NCBI GenBank assembly: GCA_051658525.1
Contig: JBOFMT010000001.1
Location: 1-24,849, forward strand
DNA: 24,849 nucleotides
Reading direction: 5' to 3'
Origin: JBOFMT01 sp051658525
Lineage (GTDB): Bacteria > Bacillota_I > Bacilli_A > Erysipelotrichales > Erysipelotrichaceae
Shown here: positions 1 to 7,527 of the stretch, piece after piece
Numbering within the stretch: the stretch's first letter is position 1
How the letters are laid out: each line of letters begins with the position of its first letter
Position numbers and translations under genes: made by a program
Notes under the pieces: generated by a model
What the model saw: the letters and a program-made list of their open reading frames with translations, nothing else
What the model was told of the DNA's origin: nothing
Database searches by the model: none

Positions 1-80
1 CACCAATCAGCATAAAAGTCAACCAAGACAACACCTGTTGCGATGACAGTATCAAATTCAGATTTGTTAACAATTTTCAT
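1..80 (-). CDS. trxA: Thioredoxin, N-terminal fragment (cut by window edge)
   Basis: Only the first 26 codons are present. The reading begins MKIVNKSEFDTVI and runs through VLVDFYADW, stopping just before the expected WCGPC redox centre. The VDFYADW strand followed by the active site is the hallmark of cytoplasmic thioredoxin, the general dithiol reductant recycled by thioredoxin reductase. The ATG at 78-80 is preceded by a strong GGGAGGAA ribosome site and an extended -10 promoter, so this is the true start. The active-site cysteines lie outside the window, so TrxA is assigned from the N-terminal fold signature only. Confidence 0.85.
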   Translation of the reverse strand, partial: MKIVNKSEFDTVIATGVVLVDFYADW

Positions 81-109
81 TCTATCGTTCCTCCCATGAA
101 TGTATGACT

Positions 110-118
110 AGTATACCA
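110..118 (-). promoter_or_regulatory. Extended -10 promoter of trxA
   Basis: On the minus strand the sequence reads TGGTATACT, an extended -10 element, about 30 bases before the thioredoxin ATG. No good -35 is visible (AGTGCA at 17-base spacing), as expected for a TGn-type promoter. Confidence 0.5.
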
Positions 119-141
119 TGATTTCAATAAATTGCACTCAA

Positions 142-1035
142 TTATGCTTCTTCAAATATTTTTTTTAATCCAACCAACACCCCTTGCTGTGCATTGCTTG
201 TTGTAGTCATGCTAGCTGCCGCTTTGACATGAACAAACGCATTACTCATCGCAACACTGATATCTGCGATTTCAAACATTGAAAGATCATTTTCCCCATC
301 TCCAAAGACGATGAGTTGTTTTGGCTGTTCACTAAGTTGTGCAATCACACTAGCAATGCCACTCGCTTTATTTACTCCCTGCGGCATGAGTTCTAGCCAC
401 GTAGGAGTCGAGCGAAATACTTGTAGTTGTGGAAACGCTAACTTAACTTTATTTGCTAGGTGTTCAATTACATCAGCATGATGACTTGCACATAGTTTAT
501 TAAGTGGCACAACAAGTGAACAAGCATCCGCTACCGTGATGGTATTAGGATAACCCACGCGATTATCAAAACACATAGCAAAGGCTCCCGCAGTCCATGG
601 ATAGTCCTTAGCAAGTGCGCTCTCTTTGCGATACCTCGTTTTATGTTCCAGTAAGCTTTCTGGAATATAGGAATAGATCGTATCATCCAATAAACCTAAC
701 ACTTCTACTTCTTGGCTTTGTAGATACGCAAACACCTCTTGTTGGAGTGGTAGGGGAAAGCGTTTTAAAATAGTACGTTTATCACAAGCGACATCGTACA
801 TCGCTAAGCCATTCACTTCAACCAAATACCCACCAAAGTCTTGCATTTGTAAGGCTTTGGCAAATGGTAAGAGTTTACGGTAATTGCGTCAACTTGCTAA
901 GAGTAAGCGCACACCACTCTGTTGCAAAGCGATTAGATAAGCAGTTGTTTCCTCATCCATTGTGTGCTCTGGTGTTAAGAGTGTGCCATCCATATCCAGG
1001 GCAATGACACATCCTTTATTCTTGGACAATGCCAT
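142..1035 (-). pseudogene. Cof-type HAD-IIB phosphatase interrupted by an in-frame TGA
   Basis: Read from the ATG at 1033-1035, the protein begins MALSKNKGCVIALDMDGTLL, giving HAD motif I (D14, D16). It continues in one frame to LLLAS, meets TGA at 889-891 (codon 49), and then goes on as RNYRKLLPFAKAL to the end of a normal-length family member (297 codons). The TGA replaces the Gly of the ASGR motif, which reads ASGR in the neighbouring paralogue; GGA to TGA is one base. The 3' part keeps the later motifs MPQGVNK (motif III Lys) and VFGDGENDLSMF (motif IV). A re-initiated product from the ATG at 844-846 would lack the nucleophile Asp and has no ribosome site. The gene overlaps the upstream HAD gene by 20 bases in another frame. 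It is most likely a recent nonsense pseudogene or a strain-level mutation; a base-call error is possible. Intact relatives dephosphorylate sugar phosphates or flavin-related substrates. Confidence 0.8.
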
Positions 1036-1873
1036 ACTTCAACAAGGCGTGATAAATCCCTTGCTCATTGTTCTTTTTGGTAACATCAAAACAGGCATCT
1101 TTGACATGTGCGAAGGCATTGCCCATCGCAATTGAATAGCGAACACTGCGCAACATCTCTAAGTCATTTTCTCCATCACCAAATGCCATTACTTCATCTG
1201 GATGAATGTTGTGTTTTTCCATGATTGTTTGCAGTGCTTTGCCCTTATTGACACCTTTTGGCATAATTTCGGTCCAAGTCGCAATCACACGCACTACATC
1301 ATAGTCACTACTGTAATTTTTTTTGATTGCTTTGATAAAGTGTTCGGTACATGGTTTGATTCCAATAAAGGCTAGTTTATTTACCGCACATTGTGGTTCA
1401 ATTCTTGCTTTGGTTGGAAAGCACACCTTTACGGTTTTCCCTTCCATTCCATAGTTAAAGTCAAGTCCTTTTACCATACAGTAAATACGCTTTGCTAGAT
1501 ACGTCAAACGACTCATATAGCGCAGTTCCCCTTGTTCAGTAACAACGATAACTTCAAGTCCACGCTTGACACCAGCACGTACAAACCCATCAACATCACT
1601 AGGATTAACCATCGCACCAAAGATGGAACTATCACTTTCCATATCATAAATTTCTTGTCCATTCATCGCAATAACAAATCCATTGTTATTTTGGTTGAGA
1701 TCGAGTTCATGAGCAAACTCCATCATTCGATTACGTCCACGCCCACTCGCTAGTCCAACGATAATACCTTGTTTTTGTGCTGCTAATAACGCTTGTTTGG
1801 TTTTCTCTTCAATAGAGCGATGTTCATGTAACAACGTTCCATCCAAATCACTTACAATCATCTTAATCTTCAT
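1016..1873 (-). CDS. Cof-type HAD-IIB family phosphatase
   Basis: This is an intact 285-residue cytoplasmic HAD hydrolase of the Cof/YidA type, which dephosphorylates small phosphorylated metabolites. Motif I is VSDLDGTLL (Asp9 nucleophile, Asp11 acid/base). Motif II lies in GLASGRGRN. The motif III Lys is in MPKGVNKG, and motif IV is FGDGENDLEM. The long insertion between motifs II and III is the C2 cap that sets substrate choice, so the substrate cannot be read from sequence. The ATG follows an AGAGGA ribosome site. It is separated from nagB by a hairpin terminator and overlaps the broken paralogue downstream by 20 bases, so the two HAD genes look like a tandem duplication in one transcript. 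The assignment is sure at family level only. Confidence 0.88.
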   Translation of the reverse strand: MKIKMIVSDLDGTLLHEHRSIEEKTKQALLAAQKQGIIVGLASGRGRNRMMEFAHELDLNQNNNGFVIAMNGQEIYDMESDSSIFGAMVNPSDVDGFVRAGVKRGLEVIVVTEQGELRYMSRLTYLAKRIYCMVKGLDFNYGMEGKTVKVCFPTKARIEPQCAVNKLAFIGIKPCTEHFIKAIKKNYSSDYDVVRVIATWTEIMPKGVNKGKALQTIMEKHNIHPDEVMAFGDGENDLEMLRSVRYSIAMGNAFAHVKDACFDVTKKNNEQGIYHALLKYGIVQE

Positions 1874-1894
1874 TTACAATCCTCTTTCTCGATA

Positions 1895-1917
1895 GAAAAA
1901 GACCATAACATGGTCTT
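1895..1917 (-). terminator. Intrinsic terminator after nagB
   Basis: A perfect 8-base-pair stem, AAGACCAT/ATGGTCTT, has a 3-base loop and is followed on the minus strand by TTTTTCT. It lies between the nagB stop and the ribosome site of the HAD gene. It should end or attenuate the nag transcript before the HAD pair. Confidence 0.7.
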
Positions 1918-1926
1918 ATTTACATA

Positions 1927-2652
1927 TTAAAGCTTACTTGCTGCTGCTTTGTCAACAATGACAACCACGTCTTTATGACGTTGTAAAATACTTGCTGGCA
2001 TGTTTTCATTTACAGGACCTGAAATCATTTGCGCAATCGCATCTGCTTTTCCTTCTCCACAAGCTACTAATAAAATTTTATTTGCTTTCATAATGGTAGC
2101 AATTCCCATCGTAATCGCATGCGTTGGTACTTTGTTGATATCATCTTCAAAGAAACGTGCATTGTCTTGCAAAGTTTTTTCTTGCAATTCAATGATGTGT
2201 GTTTCTTGAGCAAATGGTGTTCCTGGCTCATTGAATCCAATGTGACCATTGCTACCAATTCCTAAGACTTGAATATCTACATGTACATCACTTAGTGCTG
2301 CTTCATAAGCTGCACATTCTGCTTCTTGGTTATCCGCATGACCAACTGGGATATTAACATGCTCCAAGTTGATATCCAATCCATGAAACAAATTCTCGTG
2401 CATAAACGTGTAATAACTTTGTTCGTGTGTTTTTGGCAAGCCTACGTATTCATCCAAGTTGAATGTTGTAATGTCTTTGTAGCTTGTTCCATTTGCTTTG
2501 TGATCTGCAATCATAAGTTCATACAATCCAATTGGAGATGAACCCGTTGCTAGACCTAATACCGCATTTGGTTTTGTGCTCACTACTTCATGCATTACTT
2601 CGAATGCTTTTTTTGAAACTTCTTCGTAATTTTCTAGAATAAATACTTCCAT
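1927..2652 (-). CDS. nagB: Glucosamine-6-phosphate deaminase NagB
   Basis: NagB converts glucosamine-6-phosphate to fructose-6-phosphate and ammonia, the last step feeding amino sugars into glycolysis. The 241-residue product matches the usual length of the short Firmicute enzymes. Visible family signatures are the phosphate loop LGLATGSSPIGLYE (33-44), FNLDEYVGL with catalytic Asp67 (64-72), and GIGSNGHIGFNEPG (131-144) with the ring-opening His137 and Glu142. I chose the ATG at 2650-2652 because GGAGG sits 7 bases upstream; the in-frame GTG at 2665-2667 overlaps that ribosome site. It lies 60 bases downstream of the epimerase gene and has its own extended -10 promoter in the gap, so it can be expressed with or apart from nagA. 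Confidence 0.96.
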   Translation of the reverse strand: MEVFILENYEEVSKKAFEVMHEVVSTKPNAVLGLATGSSPIGLYELMIADHKANGTSYKDITTFNLDEYVGLPKTHEQSYYTFMHENLFHGLDINLEHVNIPVGHADNQEAECAAYEAALSDVHVDIQVLGIGSNGHIGFNEPGTPFAQETHIIELQEKTLQDNARFFEDDINKVPTHAITMGIATIMKANKILLVACGEGKADAIAQMISGPVNENMPASILQRHKDVVVIVDKAAASKL

Positions 2653-2683
2653 ATGTTTGTCCTCCACACTTCTTTATGCCCAC

Positions 2684-2692
2684 ATTATAGCA
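2684..2692 (-). promoter_or_regulatory. Internal extended -10 promoter of nagB
   Basis: The minus strand reads TGCTATAAT, a consensus extended -10, ending 31 bases before the nagB ATG. No convincing -35 is present. It lies inside the nagA-epimerase-nagB cluster and would give nagB a separate transcript with a leader of about 25 bases. Confidence 0.6.
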
Positions 2693-2712
2693 CAAGAAAA
2701 AACGAGATGCAC

Positions 2713-3576
2713 CTACTTTTGCACAATTACACCAATTTTATATGAAATTTTGAAAGTTTGCTCCATTTCTAGTTGTTGCATCCCTTCCCGTTCACAAAAC
2801 GCATGGTTGTGTGGTTCTAAATCCGGTAGGGTAAGCCAAGGTTCAATACATACAAAATCACTTGTCTGATCATTCCAAATAGCCAAGTAGGGAAAATCAC
2901 GCATCGTTAGTTTGATGCCTAAAGTTGGTCCAGCTAACACAACTTCATCCACCGCAACATCACCAAAGAGGAGCGTATCATAGCGTGCAAAGACATCCGG
3001 TGTTAAAGTTAACCTGTTCCAACTGCCCACTGTTCGCTGTATCGGTGTTTTACGTTCTACATCAAAGACAAGTTGTGTCGCCTGCATTGCTTTTGGAAAC
3101 AGCAACTGATAGTCTCTCGCTGTTTCCTTTGCTAACAATGGCATGCGAAAACCTGGATGCAATCCAAATCCAAAACACATGGTAGTTTTTCCTAGGTTTA
3201 AAATGCGATAGCTAATATCGAGGCCATCCGCCTCTAGGGTATAGGTAATTTCATAATCAAAATCGAAGGGATACTGCGCGAGTGTTGTCGCATCCGCACG
3301 CAAACCAAAACAAATGCTCGTGCTAGTCAATTCTCGCACTTGCAGTTCTCGTGTACGAATCAAACCATGATTTGGCATCGCATAGGTAGTACCATCAATT
3401 TCATACGTTTTACTTAAGGTATTGCCCACCAAAGGAAAGAGGGTTGGATTTTTACCTTTCCAACCCTGATCTCCTTGATACATGATTTGCACATCACTCG
3501 CCTTGTGTGTCATCGATAAGATTTCACCACCTAGTGTTGTAAACTCCACCACGTAGGCATTATTTTCTAAACGCAT
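2713..3576 (-). CDS. Aldose 1-epimerase-like protein (LacX family)
   Basis: This 287-residue protein belongs to the galactose mutarotase-like superfamily, LacX branch, which interconverts the alpha and beta anomers of hexoses or hexose phosphates in the cytoplasm. Visible signatures are MPNHGLIRTR (His70), FGLHPGFRMP (His140, the presumed general acid) and CIEPWLTLPD (Glu245, the presumed general base). I chose the ATG at 3574-3576 because it overlaps the end of nagA by 10 bases, has AGAGGCGG just upstream, and lines up with the conserved N-terminal strand; a longer reading to 3609 would lie inside nagA. Overlap with nagA implies translational coupling. Its position between nagA and nagB suggests action on an amino sugar or its phosphate, but the substrate is not shown by sequence. 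Confidence 0.88.
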   Translation of the reverse strand: MRLENNAYVVEFTTLGGEILSMTHKASDVQIMYQGDQGWKGKNPTLFPLVGNTLSKTYEIDGTTYAMPNHGLIRTRELQVRELTSTSICFGLRADATTLAQYPFDFDYEITYTLEADGLDISYRILNLGKTTMCFGFGLHPGFRMPLLAKETARDYQLLFPKAMQATQLVFDVERKTPIQRTVGSWNRLTLTPDVFARYDTLLFGDVAVDEVVLAGPTLGIKLTMRDFPYLAIWNDQTSDFVCIEPWLTLPDLEPHNHAFCEREGMQQLEMEQTFKISYKIGVIVQK

Positions 3577-4721
3577 GCCGCCTCTTCTAAACTTGCAGTT
3601 CCACGGCAATAGGTTTGTAGTACATCATAGTTATCGTTTAAGACAACAAGATCTGCATCAAACCCTACGCCAATTTTACCCTTAACATCATCCACACGTA
3701 ACATACGTGCTGGATTTGAAGTAATGGAATTGATCGCTGCTTCAAATGGTACCAAAGCACGTTCCACTAGATTTTTTAAACCTGCATTCATACGTAGCGT
3801 ACTTCCTGCTAAGTTTCCACTTTCTAGTAAGTAGGCACTTCCATTTTCTCTCACTTCAAAATCATTACCACCCAAAGAATAGATTCCTTTTGGACAACCT
3901 TTGGCACGTAAGCTATCACTTACCATAATCGTATAGTCTTTGCCTTTGGTAGCAAATAACGTATTCAGTGCACTTGGATGCGAATGCACACAGTCGGCAA
4001 TCACTTCTCCATACACATCATGGAAACGGAAGGCAGAACCAATCAAACCTGGTTCACGGTGATTAAATGGTGTCATCCCATTGAAGATATGCGTCATTGA
4101 TTTTGCACCATTGGCAACCGCCAATACCGCTTCATCATAACTAGCACTAGAGTGTCCTAAACTTACCACAACATTATTGGCAGCACAATACTTAGTCAAA
4201 GCATAATTTTCATCATGTTCTGGTGCCATCGTAATGAGTTTAATCATATGATTACAAGCTTCTTGATAACGAATAAATTGTTCTACATTACTGTTTACAA
4301 TATGTTGTTGGGGTTGTGCACCTTTGTATTTCAAATCCAAATAAGGACCTTCAAAGTGAATCCCTAATACATGGGCTCCTTGATATCCTGCTTCTACCAC
4401 ATCTTTCACATTACTTACGGCAGCTAATAATACCGCTTCACTTTGTGTTACCGTTGTTGGTAATACCGCAGTAACTCCTTCTTCTGGAATTCTTGCCAAC
4501 CAATCACGCAATCCTTTTGGATTGGCATCGTTGGTATCAAAGCCATAAGCTCCATGCGAATGCACTTCAATAAACCCTGGAACCACACGGTCGCTTCCAT
4601 AGTCTTGATCCACTGGTTTTTGACCATATGGATAAATCCCAACTACTTTCTCCCCTGCAATTTCTATTTGTGCTTCTACAAATTGAGAAGCAATCCATAC
4701 ACGTTTGCTTTGTAGTATCAT
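3567..4721 (-). CDS. nagA: N-acetylglucosamine-6-phosphate deacetylase NagA
   Basis: NagA removes acetate from N-acetylglucosamine-6-phosphate to give the substrate of NagB. The 384 residues fit the family. Metal and catalytic signatures of the amidohydrolase barrel are visible: VPGFIEVHSHGAYGFDTND with the HxH pair (His54, His56), GIHFEGPYL with metal-binding Glu124, SLGHSSASYDEA (His190), MTHIFNGMTPFNHREPG (His211), and MVSDSL with catalytic Asp269. The ATG at 4719-4721 follows TAGGAGGAAA, an excellent ribosome site. It is the first gene of nagA-epimerase-nagB. A promoter -10 lies just upstream, and no dedicated regulator is encoded next to it. Confidence 0.96.
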   Translation of the reverse strand: MILQSKRVWIASQFVEAQIEIAGEKVVGIYPYGQKPVDQDYGSDRVVPGFIEVHSHGAYGFDTNDANPKGLRDWLARIPEEGVTAVLPTTVTQSEAVLLAAVSNVKDVVEAGYQGAHVLGIHFEGPYLDLKYKGAQPQQHIVNSNVEQFIRYQEACNHMIKLITMAPEHDENYALTKYCAANNVVVSLGHSSASYDEAVLAVANGAKSMTHIFNGMTPFNHREPGLIGSAFRFHDVYGEVIADCVHSHPSALNTLFATKGKDYTIMVSDSLRAKGCPKGIYSLGGNDFEVRENGSAYLLESGNLAGSTLRMNAGLKNLVERALVPFEAAINSITSNPARMLRVDDVKGKIGVGFDADLVVLNDNYDVLQTYCRGTASLEEAACV

Positions 4722-4750
4722 CGATTTTTCCTCCTAAATTCGATATTCCT

Positions 4751-4756
4751 ATTATA
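4751..4756 (-). promoter_or_regulatory. Likely -10 box of the nagA promoter
   Basis: A consensus TATAAT on the minus strand lies 29 bases before the nagA ATG. The AT-rich upstream region has no clear -35, so the call rests on the -10 and its position. Confidence 0.45.
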
Positions 4757-4808
4757 CAACTTATCTATTTTCTTTGCTTTACCTTTATGCGTATTCTCTT
4801 TGTATTTT

Positions 4809-6920
4809 TTATTTTTTTCCAGTTTTGCTTTTTGCACCACCAGCTACACGATTCGCTCCAAACCCGCGTGCTGCTTTACTGCCCGATTTGTTTGTACGTT
4901 TGTTTGGACCTTCTTGTTTGTAGTTACGGTTGTTTGTTTCAAAACTATTACCACTTGTGCGTGCTTGTTCACCTTGACGCGTTTGTTTTCCTCGTTGTGT
5001 ATTCGCACTTTGATTACCATTTCGAGATTTTGTATTTGCTTTTCCATCACGAGCTGGCTTGTCAGCTTGGCTTGTTCCATCACGTTGTGACATTGGTTTT
5101 GGGTTTTTACCCAAATAGCCACTCGGTTTTGGAGCACCACGACGTGCAGGAATCAAACATTTTGGTGAGTTTCCAACCAAATCCAAACGATTGGCAGTTT
5201 TAAGTGCATTGTAGACGATATCGTAGTTTTGTGGATACGTATATTGCATCAAGGCACGTTGCATCAATTTTTCTTCGTAGGTTTTTGCTACGTATACTTC
5301 TTTCATCGTTGCAGGATCTAAACCGGTATAGTACATACACGTTGCTGGCGTACCTGGTGTTGGATAAAAGTCTTGGACTTGTTTTGGTGTGTAGTTGATA
5401 CTTTTTAAGTAACGAGCAAGTTCAATCGCAGATTCTAAATCACTTCCTGGATGAGAACTCATTAAGTATGGTACCAAGTATTGATTCTTATCAAACTGTG
5501 CATTTTTCAAACGGTATTTCTCCGCAAATTTCAAATACAGTTCTTTTCTTGGTTTCCCCATCTTATCTAGTACTTTAGCTGAAATATGTTCTGGTGCCAC
5601 TTTTAATTGTCCTGAAATATGATGTTGAACAAGTTCATCAAAGAACGTATCATCCTTATCATACATCAAGTAGTCATAACGAATCCCAGAACGGATAAAC
5701 ACTTTTTTAACTTTTTCTAAACTACGAAGTGCACGTAACACATCAACGTATTCACTGTGGTCAACAACCAAAGCTTTACAAGGCTGTGGATGTAAACATT
5801 CACGGTCGACACAAGCTCCAAATTTCGCTTGTTTGTTACAAGCGGTACGGTGGAAGTTTGCAGTTGGTCCTCCAACATCGTGAATATACCCTTTGAAGTT
5901 ATCCATTTGGGTAATTGTTTTCCCTTCGTTGATGATGCTATCTTTACTACGTGTTGAAATCACACGTCCTTGGTGATGGGTAATTGCACAGAAGGCACAA
6001 CTACCAAAGCATCCACGGTTACTAATAATCGAGAACTGAACTTCTTCAATTGCTGGAATATAGCTATATTTTGGGTGGAAAGTACGCATATAAGGTAATG
6101 AGTACGTAAAGTCCATCTCCGCTTGGCTCAAAGGCAAGGCTGGTTGGTTTTGTACAACATACCATCCATCATAAGGTTCCACCATAACTTTCGCATTGAT
6201 GGCATCAATATTTAAATGCTGTTGTTGGTAGCTTTTTGCATAGATGTATTTATCCTTCTTAATTGATTCAAACGTTGGTAAAACAATCGCATCTTCGCTT
6301 ACCATCGAAATATCTTTGGTTTTGTAGACACTACCACGAATATAAACTAGATCACTAGCATGCATTCCGGCATTCAAGCCTTCTGCTACTTCAATAACCG
6401 AGTTTTCTCCCATTCCATACAATAATAAATCGGCTTGGGAATCAATTAAAATTGATTGGCGAACACGATCATCCCAATAATCGTAATGACCAAGGCGACG
6501 TAAACTTGCCTCAATTCCTCCAATAACAACACTGCTCTCTGGGAACAGTCGTTTTAAAATTTGCGTATACACAATCGTCGGTCGATCTGGGCGTTTTCCC
6601 ATCTCACCTTTATCCGAGTAATTGTCCATATCACGGCGACGCTTATTCACTGAATAATGGTTCACCATGGAATCAATGTTTCCAGCACTTACAAAAAAGC
6701 CCAAACGCGGTGTACCAAATTGTAAAAACTCGGCATCGTCGTTCCAATCCGGTTGAGCTAATACAGCAACCGAATACCCATAGGCTTGTAGTGTACGGGT
6801 AATGATGGCAGTACCAAAACTTGGGTGATCCACATAGGCATCCCCACTTACATAAACAAAATCAACGCTATCATACCCTTGTAGCAACATTTCTTCGCGG
6901 GTTGTTGGTAAAAATGACAT
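4809..6920 (-). CDS. YgiQ family radical SAM protein with long basic C-terminal tail
   Basis: This 703-residue protein is of the YgiQ/UPF0313 type: an N-terminal domain (MSFLPTTREEMLLQGYDSVD), the conserved VIGGIEASLRRLGHYDYWDD block near residues 132-151, then the radical SAM core with CxxxCxxC in RGCFGSCAFC (Cys304, Cys308, Cys311) binding a 4Fe-4S cluster and S-adenosylmethionine. The family has no settled reaction. The final ~109 residues (about 595-703) are a low-complexity tail rich in Lys, Arg, Gly, Asn, Gln and Ser, as in several YgiQ proteins, suggesting binding to nucleic acid or ribosomes. I chose ATG 6918-6920 because AGGAG lies 10 bases upstream and the extended -10 places transcription start after the alternative ATG at 6947. 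It stands alone, and I see no terminator after it. Confidence 0.92.
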   Translation of the reverse strand: MSFLPTTREEMLLQGYDSVDFVYVSGDAYVDHPSFGTAIITRTLQAYGYSVAVLAQPDWNDDAEFLQFGTPRLGFFVSAGNIDSMVNHYSVNKRRRDMDNYSDKGEMGKRPDRPTIVYTQILKRLFPESSVVIGGIEASLRRLGHYDYWDDRVRQSILIDSQADLLLYGMGENSVIEVAEGLNAGMHASDLVYIRGSVYKTKDISMVSEDAIVLPTFESIKKDKYIYAKSYQQQHLNIDAINAKVMVEPYDGWYVVQNQPALPLSQAEMDFTYSLPYMRTFHPKYSYIPAIEEVQFSIISNRGCFGSCAFCAITHHQGRVISTRSKDSIINEGKTITQMDNFKGYIHDVGGPTANFHRTACNKQAKFGACVDRECLHPQPCKALVVDHSEYVDVLRALRSLEKVKKVFIRSGIRYDYLMYDKDDTFFDELVQHHISGQLKVAPEHISAKVLDKMGKPRKELYLKFAEKYRLKNAQFDKNQYLVPYLMSSHPGSDLESAIELARYLKSINYTPKQVQDFYPTPGTPATCMYYTGLDPATMKEVYVAKTYEEKLMQRALMQYTYPQNYDIVYNALKTANRLDLVGNSPKCLIPARRGAPKPSGYLGKNPKPMSQRDGTSQADKPARDGKANTKSRNGNQSANTQRGKQTRQGEQARTSGNSFETNNRNYKQEGPNKRTNKSGSKAARGFGANRVAGGAKSKTGKK

Positions 6921-6948
6921 AAAAAAAACACTCCTATCTATCCGCATT

Positions 6949-6957
6949 AGTATAACA
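6949..6957 (-). promoter_or_regulatory. Extended -10 promoter of the ygiQ-like gene
   Basis: The minus strand reads TGTTATACT. Transcription would start about 7 bases on, inside the first codons of the longer reading from 6947, which supports the shorter start at 6920. Confidence 0.55.
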
Positions 6958-6987
6958 CAGATTCTAAGAGTGTAGCATATGATTTGC

Positions 6988-7416
6988 TTATTGTAGTGGT
7001 AAGTATTGTGTGACTTTATCTTTTAACGTACGATAGTCCAACATTCCAACTTCCGTGCGTTCCACACTACCATCGATAATAAAGAAATTTGTTGGTGTTG
7101 CTTCTACTACCCCAATGAGTTCTTGTAGGCTAGCAAAATCAACGCGGGTTTCTACACCATCTACCGTTGTCGTTTCTTCTTTATCAATATACAATTTGTA
7201 TAAGGTTCCCTCATTGTTTTTCGCATATTCTTTGAGTACTTCATCATAAGCAATACAAGCACTACAAGTCGTTGTTCCAACAACCAATAGGAAATCTTCT
7301 TCGTTTTCAATCATTGAGATCACTTCACTGCTTGTAACTTCTTTCATGGTTCCTTTGCTTGATGAACATCCTGCCAAAAGCATTAGCGAACACATTGCAA
7401 TTAGTATTTTTTTCAT
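6988..7416 (-). CDS. Thioredoxin-fold lipoprotein (CSAC active site)
   Basis: This 142-residue exported lipoprotein has a signal peptide MKKILIAMCSLMLLAGC with lipobox LLAGC, so Cys17 would carry the lipid anchor on the outer face of the membrane. The mature part has a thioredoxin fold: a hydrophobic strand LLVVGTTT, the redox motif CSAC (51-54), and the cis-proline loop ATPTNFFII (Pro108). It is likely an extracytoplasmic disulfide reductase or oxidase, but no partner (CcdA-like protein, peptide methionine sulfoxide reductase) is adjacent. I chose ATG 7414-7416, with GGAGGAAG just upstream; the in-frame TTG at 7431 lies within that ribosome site. It is divergent from the unknown gene at 7528. 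Confidence 0.87.
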   Translation of the reverse strand: MKKILIAMCSLMLLAGCSSSKGTMKEVTSSEVISMIENEEDFLLVVGTTTCSACIAYDEVLKEYAKNNEGTLYKLYIDKEETTTVDGVETRVDFASLQELIGVVEATPTNFFIIDGSVERTEVGMLDYRTLKDKVTQYLPLQ

Positions 7417-7441
7417 TGATTCTTCCTCCAATACAAATCTT

Positions 7442-7450
7442 ATTTTACCA
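7442..7450 (-). promoter_or_regulatory. Extended -10 promoter of the thioredoxin-fold lipoprotein
   Basis: TGGTAAAAT on the minus strand lies about 25 bases before the start codon, with no clear -35. Confidence 0.45.
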
Positions 7451-7496
7451 TATCTCTACCTGTTTTGCAGATTGATTTGCATCTTTTCCCATTCTT

Positions 7497-7505
7497 TGTT
7501 AGACT
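7497..7505 (+). promoter_or_regulatory. Probable extended -10 promoter of the 7528 gene
   Basis: TGTTAGACT on the plus strand lies 22 bases before the chosen ATG. TTGCAT 18 bases upstream is a weak -35. Its position implies that the longer reading from 7465 would start upstream of the transcript. Confidence 0.4.
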
Positions 7506-7527
7506 AGGGCTGAAAGTGAGGTACATC

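Noticed and set aside
889..891. Selenocysteine or alternative genetic code as the explanation of the HAD TGA
   Set aside because: TGA ends several intact genes here, TGG is used for Trp, and no SECIS-like hairpin follows the codon.
4844..5140. Minus-strand open frame of 98 codons in a second frame of the ygiQ tail
   Set aside because: It is a frame shadow of the biased Lys/Arg/Asn/Gln codons of the tail; it has no start signal.
4628..5203. Plus-strand open frame of 191 codons
   Set aside because: It lies antisense to nagA and the repetitive 3' end of the ygiQ-like gene, is rich in Cys/Phe/Leu from reading through low-complexity sequence, and has no ribosome site.
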